From Bacillota bacterium (lineage in GTDB: Bacteria > Bacillota > Sulfobacillia > JAJZYS01 > JAJYTV01), in NCBI GenBank assembly GCA_021793315.1, contig JAJYSZ010000019.1, positions 1 to 36,788 on the forward strand: a stretch of DNA of 36,788 nt, written 5' to 3'. Made by a program: the position numbers and the translations under genes. How positions within the stretch are numbered: the first letter of the stretch is position 1; each line of letters begins with the position of its first letter. Under the pieces are notes generated by a model that was not told the origin of the DNA, did no database searches, and worked only from the letters and a program-made list of their open reading frames with translations. Below, piece after piece: positions 25,899-33,562 of this stretch.

Positions 25899-26057
25899 CC
25901 GTCTGTTAGGTGAGGCTACCCACGAGAGATAGGCTCTTGCCCGGAAACATCGAGAGATGCCCACGGGTGAAACAGTCCCGGTCGAAACAAGGCCGGAACC
26001 AGAGAGCTGGAGCGCAAGCTCCTATGCCGTGTGGTGCTGAAGCTCAACGAGAAGACG
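25899..26057 (+). promoter_or_regulatory. M-box (ykoK) Mg2+ riboswitch aptamer
   Basis: The conserved M-box blocks appear in order: GTTAGGTGAGGCT at 25905-25917; a TTGCCCGGAAACAT block near 25938-25951, matching the GCTGCCCAAAAATGT block of Bacillus mgtE; GCAAGCTCCTATGCCGTG around 26013-26030; and GTGCTGAAGCTCAACG around 26034-26049. The closing P1 stem can form from CGTCT (25900-25904) and AGACG (26053-26057). High Mg2+ should stabilise P1. The ACGCC bases that follow can otherwise pair with GGCGT inside the terminator, which gives a simple antiterminator switch. Confidence 0.93.
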
Positions 26058-26066
26058 CCAGTCTTT

Positions 26067-26096
26067 CCTGGGCGTGTTCTCACGCCCAGGTTTGTT
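26067..26096 (+). terminator. Riboswitch-controlled intrinsic terminator
   Basis: A perfect 10-bp stem CCTGGGCGTG/CACGCCCAGG with a TTCT loop, then TTTGTT. It is the expression platform of the M-box: formed when Mg2+ is plentiful, disrupted when ACGCC at 26055-26059 pairs with GGCGT at 26071-26075. Confidence 0.85.
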
Positions 26097-26286
26097 ATGA
26101 AGGGGGGGATCAGGCCGTGGCCGCGGACGATCATAGTAGACCCAAGCTTCGGGATGGCGGACAAGGAAGCGGACGGGCGGCGACTGCGGCCTGTCCTCGG
26201 CTGCGCGCCTTCTAGCGACGCATAGCGATCTTTGTGCGCGCCTCCCGACACTCGCCGGCAACCGGCTCTGAAGGGAGGCGTGACGC
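26097..26286 (+). other. Untranslated leader between riboswitch terminator and transporter start
   Basis: About 190 bases with no supported gene. A 42-codon frame begins at 26097 but has no ribosome site and no recognisable sequence. The only clear element is the AGGGAGG ribosome site just before the transporter ATG. Confidence 0.4.
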
Positions 26287-27642
26287 ATGTCTTCGGCCAA
26301 GATGGAGAACCAAGCCCCCGAACTGCCGCGGGAGGTGCGTCAGCGCGCCGAGGACCGGCTGCAGCTCCAGTACGCGCGTCAGCGCGGAGGCCTCTGGGCG
26401 CACCTGCGCCTGCTCCTGCTGCTGATCGGTCCCGGCATTCTCGTGATGATCGCCGACAACGACGCCGGCGGGGTCATCACCTACGCCCAGACCGGCGCTA
26501 GCTACGGTCTCGGTTTCTTCATCCCGTTCCTCGTCGTGATGATCCCCGTGGCCTTCGTCGTCCAGGAGATGACGGTACGGCTGGGCGCGGTGACGCGCCG
26601 CGGGCACGCGGAACTCATCTTCATGCGGTACGGCCGTTTCTGGGGCACGTTTTCCGCCATCGACCTCGTCATTGCGAACGCGCTGACGCTCGTCACGGAG
26701 TTCATCGGCATCGCCGCGGGGCTCGCGATCTTCCGGGTGCCGATTGCGCTGTCCGTGCTGCTCGGGCTGGCAGCCGTCTGGGCGGTGACGCTGATCGGCC
26801 GCTATCGCGTCTGGGAACGCATTTCGCTCTGGGTCGCCCTGCTCAACGTGGTGTTCGTGCCGCTGGCGCTCGCCGCCCACCCGGACTTCGGCGCCGTGGC
26901 GCGTAGCTTCCTTACCTGGCACATTGCTGGCGGTGCGTCGGGCCCGTTCCTGATGCTCCTCCTGGCCAACCTGGGCACCACGATCGCGCCCTGGATGCTC
27001 TTCTTCCAGCAGTCCGCGGTAGTCGACAAGGGTCTGACACCGCGCGACGTGCGCTTCGGACGCATGGACACCCTGATCGGCAGCATCGTCATGGGTGTCG
27101 TGGCCATCGCCCTCGTCATCCTGGCCGCCACGGTGCTGCACGCCGCCCCCGGCTCGTCCGGCCTCGACATCCGTTTCATCCTGCACTCGGTGGGCCGCCA
27201 CGTCGGCGGCTGGGCGGAATCGCTCTTTGCCCTGGGCCTGATCGAATCCGGGCTGATCGCCGCAATGGCGATCACCGCCAGCACCTCCTGGGCCGCCGGA
27301 GAGGCACTCGGCCTCAAGGTGCGCAGCCTGAACGCAGGTCTCCGCCAGGCTCTCCCCTTCTACCTTCCCGGGCTCATCGCCGTGACGCTCGCCGCCTCCG
27401 TCGTACTGATCCCGGGGGCACCGCTCGGGTACCTGAACGTGCTCGTGCAGGTACTGGCGACCGTGTTCATGCCGGCCGCACTTCTTTTCCTCCTGCTTCT
27501 CGTCAACGACCGCGAAGTGATGGGGCATCACGTCAACAGCCGCCTGCAGAACATCGTGGCCGTCGGCATCGTCACTCTGCTGGTCGTCATGAACGGGCTC
27601 TACGGCATGTCGGTCGTACTACCCTCGCTTTTCCCGCACTGA
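26287..27642 (+). CDS. NRAMP-related metal transporter, probably Mg2+ (NrmT-like)
   Basis: A 451-residue protein with a charged cytoplasmic N-terminus and about 11 helices of the NRAMP fold. The first helix has GPGILVMIADNDAGG, where classical Mn/Fe transporters have a DPGN motif. The sixth-helix MPH motif is replaced by TIAPWM. These changes mark the divergent NRAMP-related group, some of which carry Mg2+ (NrmT, described in Clostridium acetobutylicum as an M-box-controlled gene). The M-box upstream supports Mg2+ uptake rather than Mn2+. AGGGAGG lies shortly before the ATG. A small membrane-protein gene follows 24 bases later. Confidence 0.9.
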   Translation: MSSAKMENQAPELPREVRQRAEDRLQLQYARQRGGLWAHLRLLLLLIGPGILVMIADNDAGGVITYAQTGASYGLGFFIPFLVVMIPVAFVVQEMTVRLGAVTRRGHAELIFMRYGRFWGTFSAIDLVIANALTLVTEFIGIAAGLAIFRVPIALSVLLGLAAVWAVTLIGRYRVWERISLWVALLNVVFVPLALAAHPDFGAVARSFLTWHIAGGASGPFLMLLLANLGTTIAPWMLFFQQSAVVDKGLTPRDVRFGRMDTLIGSIVMGVVAIALVILAATVLHAAPGSSGLDIRFILHSVGRHVGGWAESLFALGLIESGLIAAMAITASTSWAAGEALGLKVRSLNAGLRQALPFYLPGLIAVTLAASVVLIPGAPLGYLNVLVQVLATVFMPAALLFLLLLVNDREVMGHHVNSRLQNIVAVGIVTLLVVMNGLYGMSVVLPSLFPH

Positions 27643-27666
27643 TCTGAACGAAAGGAGCGGATGATC

Positions 27667-27861
27667 ATGGCGCGCACGCTGACCTGCGACAACGAGGCGA
27701 TCTGGAACGTCGTTCGCGAGGAATCGCTCCTTCAGGAACCGCCCGTGTTCCACCGCGTCGAGGTACGCGGCCCGGTGGCCGTCGCCTGGTGGGGCCTGCG
27801 GATCTACGTCGTGCTGATGGCCGCGCTGATCGTGGCGGGCTTCGTGCACGGCCTGCGCTGA
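27667..27861 (+). CDS. Small single-pass membrane protein, M-box operon partner
   Basis: 64 residues. A polar first half (about 1-38) is followed by one hydrophobic helix (about 39-59, VAWWGLRIYVVLMAALIVAG) and a short basic end. AAAGGAG precedes two in-frame ATGs, at 27661 and 27667; the second has the better spacing (nine bases). The family is not recognised. It lies between the transporter and a strong terminator, so it shares the riboswitch control and may assist or regulate the transporter. Confidence 0.7.
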   Translation: MARTLTCDNEAIWNVVREESLLQEPPVFHRVEVRGPVAVAWWGLRIYVVLMAALIVAGFVHGLR

Positions 27862-27880
27862 GTAGGGTGCCTGATCCGTA

Positions 27881-27908
27881 GCGGCGGCGGGGTGATCCCC
27901 GTCGCCGC
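27881..27908 (+). terminator. Intrinsic terminator ending the M-box operon
   Basis: A 12-bp GC-rich stem (GCGGCGGCGGGG with CCCCGTCGCCGC, one G-T pair) with a TGAT loop, followed by CTTT. It lies 19 bases past the small-protein stop. From here to 28121 there are short inverted repeats (for example 28009-28039) but no gene. Confidence 0.75.
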
Positions 27909-28121
27909 CTTTGCCTGCTGCTCTCCATATGCTGTTGCGGACTGCCAGAGTGGAGGAAACTGGAGGGAGGATATAACCCGACACATTCGTTATGTGGCAC
28001 TTTGTCCGGCGCTTCTTGTTACGTACGCAAGAGGCGCTTGGGTGCCTCGTGTTTCCGCCGTCGCCAGCGTTCGACTGGACCCTGGTTTCCAGGCAAGACG
28101 GCAGGCCCGCAAGTGGGAGAC

Positions 28122-28331
28122 CTAACTCCCATTCCGACGGGTCGCTTGCGTGATCGCCACGACGAGAAAGGCGAGAGCCAATAGGACTCCGATGAGGAAC
28201 TCTGCAGCGGACACATAACTCCAGAAGGTAAAGGTATTGTCCCAGCGATACTTCATGTAGTCGGCATATCCGAACATAGCCGCGTCCACGGCCAGCAAGC
28301 CGAGGAGGACCCAGATGGTCCGAACCTTCAT
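28122..28331 (-). CDS. Small two-helix membrane protein of unknown function
   Basis: 69 residues with two hydrophobic helices, about 4-20 and 36-60, joined by a charged loop with aromatic residues (DYMKYRWDNTFTFW) and ending in a basic tail. The ATG at 28331 has AGGTGG four bases upstream; the frame remains open further up but that part has no membrane or coding character. It lies 79 bases downstream of the LysR gene on the same strand. No family is recognised. Confidence 0.6.
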   Translation of the reverse strand: MKVRTIWVLLGLLAVDAAMFGYADYMKYRWDNTFTFWSYVSAAEFLIGVLLALAFLVVAITQATRRNGS

Positions 28332-28410
28332 TTGCCCACCTGCCATCCTGGGCACCGATCCTTCTACGAACGGTGCGCTCGGGGAGTACGCCTGTGAAAC
28401 CGGGGTGCGC

Positions 28411-29295
28411 TCAAGAAGCATGCAAAGCGCGCCAGAACGCCTCTTCCGCCGGCAGCCGCCGGTGCAGCAGCCGCCGGAAGGAGTAGACGCGCCGCGGCCC
28501 GCCGAGGTCAGGACAGGTAGCCGCCGAGAGCCGTCCGGCGTCCACCTCCCACGCCACCGACAACTCCGACAGGACCCCAACGCCCACACCCGCGGCAACC
28601 GCCCGCTTGACGGCCTCGTTGGAGGCCATCTCCATCACGGGGTGCGGCTCGCAGCCGAGGGCCCGCTGCAGCACGACCCGCGTGTGTGACTCGCTCTCTC
28701 GCAACACAAGCGGTGCCTCCCCGAGCTCCGCAATGCTCCAGTCACGGCCCGCCCTGACGTCCCCCGGCGGCAGGACGATCCGCATCTCGTCAAGGCCAAG
28801 GGTTCCGATCTCGAACTCGCCCTGCCAGGGCGGAGCATCGTTGGCCCCCATGGCCACGGCGACGTCGATCGCGCCGTTCTCGAGAAGTTCGTGCAGGGCA
28901 GCGGGATTCTCCACGCTGAGACGGATCTGCACGTCCGGGTACTCCCGCACGAACGGCGCAAGCCGGTAGGGCAGAAGATAACTCGACGGCGTCGCACTGG
29001 CGCCGATTCGCACCGGTCCGCCGCCACCGCGAATCCTGGTCATCGCACGGTCGAGTCCATCGATGCCCGCCAGCACGCGATTCGCGTGCCGCAGCAGTTC
29101 CTCGCCCGCGACGGTAAGCCGGATGTGCCGGTGCGACGCCTCCACGAGCGGTACCCCGAGTTCCCGCTCCAGAGCCCGCACCTGCATGCTGATCGCCGGC
29201 TGGCTGCGTCCTAGGACCTCTGCAGCCGCGGTGAAGGTCTGGCACTTCGCAACCACCTGGAAGACGCGCAACTGGCCAAGCTGCAATCTCCTCAC
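28411..29295 (-). CDS. LysR-family transcriptional regulator
   Basis: 294 residues. The N-terminal winged helix (about 5-65) has FTAAAEVLGRSQPAISMQVRALE, and a periplasmic-binding-like effector domain (about 92-290) follows. It resembles the CysB/CbbR branch in its N-terminal helix; the effector is unknown. The start is probably the GTG at 29295; a TTG at 29286 sits too close to GAGGAG to be preferred. It is divergent from an exporter gene across 66 bases with a LysR-type inverted repeat, so it probably controls that exporter and itself. Confidence 0.9.
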   Translation of the reverse strand: MRRLQLGQLRVFQVVAKCQTFTAAAEVLGRSQPAISMQVRALERELGVPLVEASHRHIRLTVAGEELLRHANRVLAGIDGLDRAMTRIRGGGGPVRIGASATPSSYLLPYRLAPFVREYPDVQIRLSVENPAALHELLENGAIDVAVAMGANDAPPWQGEFEIGTLGLDEMRIVLPPGDVRAGRDWSIAELGEAPLVLRESESHTRVVLQRALGCEPHPVMEMASNEAVKRAVAAGVGVGVLSELSVAWEVDAGRLSAATCPDLGGPRRVYSFRRLLHRRLPAEEAFWRALHAS

Positions 29296-29299
29296 TCCG

Positions 29300-29314
29300 A
29301 TAAGGCACCGTTAT
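29300..29314. promoter_or_regulatory. Putative LysR operator
   Basis: An inverted repeat ATAA-N7-TTAT containing a T-N11-A core, just upstream of the regulator start and between the divergent genes. A TACTAT -10-like element lies at 29328-29333 without a good -35, as expected for an activator-dependent promoter of the exporter. Confidence 0.5.
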
Positions 29315-29361
29315 GGTTAGGCGAAGATACTATAGCATTTTTCTTTCCCCACGGATGCACT

Positions 29362-30786
29362 ATGCTCTTTGACATGCAAAACAACTTGGCGCAAACGGAG
29401 ACGGGTCTGGCCGAGCGCCCGTGGCTTGCTGTAGCCACCGTTTGTCTGGGCGCCGCGATGGCGGCGATCGACGCCAGCATCGTCAGCGTGGGCCTGCCGA
29501 CGATGCAGCACTACTTCGACACCACGACGAGCGACGTCGCTTGGGTGTCCCTGATCTACCTCCTGGTCCTCACGACGGTCGTCGTGCTCGCTGGACGCCT
29601 CGCCGACGGCATCGGGCGCTCGCGCATGTACCGCGCGGGCTTCCTCGTGTTCGGCATCGCCTCCGCGGGTTGCGGCTTCGCGCCGAGCCTCGGCGTGCTG
29701 CTGATCTCCCGCCTCGTCCAGGGCGTGGGTGCAGCAATGCTGCAGGCCAACTCGGTCGCGATCGTGACGTCCAGCGTGCCGTCGTCGATGCGCGGTCGCG
29801 CGATCGGCGTGCAGGGCGCGGCGCAGGCCGTGGGGCTGGCGATCGGGCCCGCCTTGGGCGGTTTTCTCATCGCTGCGTTCACCTGGCGCGCCATCTTCCT
29901 CGTCAACCTGCCCATCGCCGCGATCGCCCTGATCGTAGGCCCCTACACGCTGCCCAAGGACCCTGCGGGACGCGTGATGCCGCGTGTCGACGTGCTCTCC
30001 TCCGCACTTATGGCCGTTGTCCTGGTGCTGGCTCTCGTGACCTTGAATCCGTCGTTGCCCGGACACCAGTTCTGGTACGTCGAGCTGGCGGTCGCGATCA
30101 TCCTGGGCTACGTCTTCGCCCGCCGCCAGGGTCTTGTGCCGACGCCGCTCGTCGAACCGCAACTCGTCAAGATCCGCAATGTCACGGGCGGCGTCGTCCT
30201 GGGCGTTCTCTCGTTCAGCGTGCTCTACGGCATCATCTTCCTCACGCCGTACTACCTGCAGGAAGTGCGCCACCTGCCAACAGGCCGCGTGGGGCTTCTC
30301 GTGATGGCCATCGCCCTTGCCATGACCGCGGTGGCGCCGCTCGCGGGCACCCTGGCGGACCGCTTCGGCAACCGCAAAGTGGCCGTGGGCGGTCTGATCG
30401 TCCTGGCGGCCGGAGCGGTAGCCATCTTCTTCTGGACGCCGTTCACCGCCTTCGGCTGGACCGTACCGGCCATGGCCCTGATCGGCGCCGGCGCCGGCGT
30501 CTTCACCCCGCCCAACAACAGTTCCGTCATGGGCAGCGCGCCGCCGGAGCACCTCGGGGTCACGGGGGGCCTCCTCAACATGGGCCGTTCGATCGGCATG
30601 AGCCTCGGCCAGGCGCTGGTCGCCAGCATCTTCGAGATCGGCTCGTTGACGGGCGGCTACTATCAGGGATTCCGTGATGCCATGATCCTGATGCTGGTGA
30701 TCGCAGTCGCCGCCCTTGTCATGCAGTGGTTCATGCCGAAAGACACCGGCAGCGCGGGCCAGCAGATGCCGTTCCTGCCGGACTGA
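29362..30786 (+). CDS. MFS multidrug-type exporter, DHA2 family (EmrB/QacA-like)
   Basis: A 474-residue protein with about 14 helices. DHA2 landmarks are AAIDASIVSVGLP in helix 1, the loop GRLADGIGRSRMYR, SRLVQGVGAAMLQ in helix 4, and QAVGLAIGPALGGFL in helix 5 (motif C of drug antiporters). It uses the proton gradient to expel toxic compounds; the substrate is unknown. The ATG at 29362 has a poor ribosome site and a second ATG lies four codons on. It is divergent from the LysR gene. Its end is 15 bases from the convergent YwiC-like gene with no clear terminator. Confidence 0.9.
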   Translation: MLFDMQNNLAQTETGLAERPWLAVATVCLGAAMAAIDASIVSVGLPTMQHYFDTTTSDVAWVSLIYLLVLTTVVVLAGRLADGIGRSRMYRAGFLVFGIASAGCGFAPSLGVLLISRLVQGVGAAMLQANSVAIVTSSVPSSMRGRAIGVQGAAQAVGLAIGPALGGFLIAAFTWRAIFLVNLPIAAIALIVGPYTLPKDPAGRVMPRVDVLSSALMAVVLVLALVTLNPSLPGHQFWYVELAVAIILGYVFARRQGLVPTPLVEPQLVKIRNVTGGVVLGVLSFSVLYGIIFLTPYYLQEVRHLPTGRVGLLVMAIALAMTAVAPLAGTLADRFGNRKVAVGGLIVLAAGAVAIFFWTPFTAFGWTVPAMALIGAGAGVFTPPNNSSVMGSAPPEHLGVTGGLLNMGRSIGMSLGQALVASIFEIGSLTGGYYQGFRDAMILMLVIAVAALVMQWFMPKDTGSAGQQMPFLPD

Positions 30787-30801
30787 ACCCCCTTGCCGCG
30801 C

Positions 30802-31638
30802 TCAGGCGTGGGCGACCAGCGTGAAGAGGACCAGGATCGCCGTGGCCAGGGCCACCTCCTGGCGCCCCATGCGGTTCATCTCGAGCCATGGCTGGCCGCT
30901 GCCGAGCCACAGATACGCGCGCACCATCTGCGGCAGAAGCGGCACGGCCGCCCAGATCGGCAGGTAGCCGAACAGGCTGACGACCACGACACCGACGGTG
31001 ATCATTGAGGCAGACCCCGCAAGCAGGATCGTGCCCTGCCGAACCTCGGCCGCCTCCATATTGGTGCGCGCCGCGACGATCTGCAGACGGAGGAAACCCA
31101 CGCCATAGAGAAAATGCAGGACGAGCCCGACGTAGACGATCCACATCGCCATGTCCGCCCTTAGGCCGAGGGCGATCCAGGTGCCAGGCACGGCGAGCAG
31201 AAGGCCCCAGGTGGCCACCAGTTCGCGCAGAGTGCGCCAGCGCTCGCCCCAGAAGCCGAGCAGCATCGCAGCCGCGTAGAACGGTGCCGCGGTCAGCGGC
31301 AGGACGTAGATCGTGGCGTTGTGGGCGCTCGCCGCCGCCAGGCTGCCGAAGCCGCCCGACAGCAGAAGCTCGGCCAAGAGAATGCCCAGGTAGCGCCAGA
31401 GGAGCCGCCGCTCGCCTCTTTGTACGCGAAGGAGCCGCTCAAGCGGCTCCTTCGCCATCAGCAGCAGGATCATCGCGGGCAGGAGCCAGACCGCGGCAGG
31501 CGTCAGGCGATCCGCTACTGCCAAGGTGGTGATGTAGCCCGTCAGCAGCATCGACCAGGCGCCATACTCGCGCGGAATGAGCCACCAAAGCCCGTTGCGC
31601 AGCGGTGTGGCGGTCGCTAGAGCCTGCGCTGTGTACAT
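30802..31638 (-). CDS. YwiC-like integral membrane protein
   Basis: 278 residues with about eight helices. The start (WWLIPREYGAWSMLLTGY) matches the PREHGAW signature of the YwiC-like family, whose function is unknown. In Bacillus the name-giving gene lies in the nar-fnr region, linked to anaerobic respiration. GAGGT lies six bases before the ATG. It follows ispH on the same strand by nine bases and is the last gene of the heme/ispH operon. The segment PRE(H/Y)GAW recalls UbiA-type prenyltransferase partners, but no Asp-rich motif is present. Confidence 0.8.
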   Translation of the reverse strand: MYTAQALATATPLRNGLWWLIPREYGAWSMLLTGYITTLAVADRLTPAAVWLLPAMILLLMAKEPLERLLRVQRGERRLLWRYLGILLAELLLSGGFGSLAAASAHNATIYVLPLTAAPFYAAAMLLGFWGERWRTLRELVATWGLLLAVPGTWIALGLRADMAMWIVYVGLVLHFLYGVGFLRLQIVAARTNMEAAEVRQGTILLAGSASMITVGVVVVSLFGYLPIWAAVPLLPQMVRAYLWLGSGQPWLEMNRMGRQEVALATAILVLFTLVAHA

Positions 31639-31647
31639 CGCCCGACC

Positions 31648-32547
31648 TCAGCCCTGCCCCGGATTGGCGCTCGCCCCGTCCATCTGGTACTGCTCGAGGA
31701 ACTGGATCACCTCGCGCGTGATCGGGCTCGGCGTCGAAGATCCGGCCGTCACACCCACCGTCTGGGCGTCCTCGAGCCAATGCGGGTCGATCTCATGCAC
31801 GCCATCGACGAGGTAGGCCGGGCGTCCGGCCTGCTCGCGCACCACCTGCACAAGGCGGTTCGAATTGTTGGAGCGCGTGTCGCCGACCACGATAACGAGA
31901 TCGCAGTGCTCTGCCTGGCGCACGGCAGCTTCCTGGCGAAGCTGCGTCGCGAGGCAGATCTCGTTGAAGACCTCGATCTTCGGGTAGCGGTTCCTGAGTT
32001 CCCGGATCGTCTCCTCGGTATCCCAGCGCGACAGGGTGGTCTGCGTCACGACGGCGAGCTTCCTGCCGTCAAGGTCCAGGTCATGCGCGTCCGCGGCCGT
32101 CTCGATGAGGTGCACCTTGCCCGGCGCCTCGCCCATGGCGCCCTCCGGCTCCGGGTGGCCCCGCCGGCCGATATAGAGGATCGTGTAGCCGTCATGGGCC
32201 AGGGTGCGGATCAGATCGTGGGTCTTGGTCACGTCGGGGCAGGTGGCGTCCACGACGTCGAGGCCCTTTTCTGCCGCCCGCTGGCGCACCGCCTCCGACA
32301 CGCCATGGGCCGTGAAGACGACCGTGCCTCTGTCGGCATGCTCGATCAGTTCGAGACGGTTCTCGCCATCGAGCGAGATGACGCCGTAGCGATCCAGTTC
32401 CTCGACGGCGTGGCGATTATGGACGATGAGGCCGAGGACGAAGATCGGCTTGCGCGTCTTCGGGTCTTCGGCGACCTGCCGCACCAGCTTCATGGCGTCG
32501 ACGACGCCGTAGCAGTAGCCGCGCGGCGTGATCCTCACGACCTGCAC
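31648..32547 (-). CDS. ispH: 4-hydroxy-3-methylbut-2-enyl diphosphate reductase
   Basis: A 299-residue last enzyme of the non-mevalonate isoprenoid pathway; it reduces HMBPP to IPP and DMAPP with a 4Fe-4S cluster. The three cluster cysteines are Cys12 (RGYCYGV), Cys103 (DATCPDVTKTH) and Cys198 (NEICLATQLRQ). The substrate contacts HNRH, TAHGVS, GHPEPEG and TRSNNSNRL are intact. The start is the GTG with GAGGGGGAG seven bases upstream; a longer frame runs back into hemB. The gap to hemB is 17 bases, so it is part of the heme operon. Confidence 0.95.
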   Translation of the reverse strand: MQVVRITPRGYCYGVVDAMKLVRQVAEDPKTRKPIFVLGLIVHNRHAVEELDRYGVISLDGENRLELIEHADRGTVVFTAHGVSEAVRQRAAEKGLDVVDATCPDVTKTHDLIRTLAHDGYTILYIGRRGHPEPEGAMGEAPGKVHLIETAADAHDLDLDGRKLAVVTQTTLSRWDTEETIRELRNRYPKIEVFNEICLATQLRQEAAVRQAEHCDLVIVVGDTRSNNSNRLVQVVREQAGRPAYLVDGVHEIDPHWLEDAQTVGVTAGSSTPSPITREVIQFLEQYQMDGASANPGQG

Positions 32548-32564
32548 GGGCGAACTCCCCCTCG

Positions 32565-33542
32565 TCAACGTGCGAGCCCGCGCCTGGCCCACTCATGTGC
32601 GTAATAGGTAACGATGAAGCGGGCTCCCGCGCGCTTCAATCCGATGAGCGATTCCTGCACGACCTGGTCGCGGTCGAGCCAGCCGCGCTCGGCGGCTGCC
32701 TCCAGCATGGCATATTCCCCGGACACTTGGTATGCCCCGACTGGCACGGTGACGCTCTGGGCCACCGATGACAGCACATCGAGGTAAGGCATACCCGGCT
32801 TCACGAGCAGCATATCCGCACCCTCCGCGACATCCAGCCGGGCTTCGCGCAAGGCTTCGCGACCATTGCGGTAATCCATCTGATAGCCCGAGCGGTCGCC
32901 ATGCTGCGGGGCCGATCCAGCCGCCTCGCGGAACGGCCCGTAGAACGCCGATCGATACTTGACCGCGTAGGAAAGAACCGCGGTGCTCGTGAAGCCCGCC
33001 GCGTCCAGAGCTTCACGCAGCGCGGCCACCCGGCCGTCCATCATGTCACTCGGCGCGATCACGTCCGCGCCAGCCTCGGCTTGGCTGACAGCCGCCGCCG
33101 CCAACAGCGGCAGGGTCTCATCGTTGTCGACCACGCCGTCGTCGTGCAGCACGCCGCAGTGGCCGTGGTCCGTGTACTCGCACAGGCAGGTGTCTGCGAT
33201 CACCAAAAGATCCGGCACCGCTTCCTTGATCCGGCGCGTCGCCTCCTGCACGGGCGCGTCGAGACGCGCGGCCCAGCTGCCTGCGGCGTCCTTCTCGGGC
33301 GGAATGCCGAAGAGGAGGATGGCCGGCACGCCGGCACGGTAGATCCTTTCAGCCTCGTCCACCGCCTCATCGGGCGACAGATGCGCCTGGCCCGGCAGGG
33401 CCGAGATCGGCCTGCGCACGCTCTGGCCGGGCACGACGAAAAGCGGCTGAACGAGGTCGCTCGCCCGCAGGTCCGTCTCCGCCACCAGGTCGCGCATCAT
33501 TCGGCTCTGCCGCAGTCGCCTTGGCCTTTCGATCAGTTCCAT
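32565..33542 (-). CDS. hemB: Delta-aminolevulinic acid dehydratase (porphobilinogen synthase)
   Basis: A 325-residue enzyme that condenses two 5-aminolevulinates to porphobilinogen. The Schiff-base lysines are Lys195 ([14 protein letters not shown]) and Lys248 ([11 protein letters not shown]). The zinc-binding cysteines Cys119, Cys121 and Cys129 ([14 protein letters not shown]) mark the Zn-dependent class. It follows hemD by 20 bases and precedes ispH by 17. Confidence 0.96.
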   Translation of the reverse strand: MELIERPRRLRQSRMMRDLVAETDLRASDLVQPLFVVPGQSVRRPISALPGQAHLSPDEAVDEAERIYRAGVPAILLFGIPPEKDAAGSWAARLDAPVQEATRRIKEAVPDLLVIADTCLCEYTDHGHCGVLHDDGVVDNDETLPLLAAAAVSQAEAGADVIAPSDMMDGRVAALREALDAAGFTSTAVLSYAVKYRSAFYGPFREAAGSAPQHGDRSGYQMDYRNGREALREARLDVAEGADMLLVKPGMPYLDVLSSVAQSVTVPVGAYQVSGEYAMLEAAAERGWLDRDQVVQESLIGLKRAGARFIVTYYAHEWARRGLAR

Positions 33543-33562
33543 CGCGGGTCACTCCTCGAAGA

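Noticed and set aside
26097-26225. 42-codon leader peptide after the M-box terminator
   Set aside because: There is no ribosome site, it starts inside the terminator tail, and it has no regulatory codon pattern I can recognise.
28009-28039. Inverted repeat GCGCTTCTTG/CAAGAGGCGC as an RNA element
   Set aside because: It is an isolated imperfect hairpin with no T run and no known riboswitch blocks around it; at best a weak terminator for the leftward small gene.
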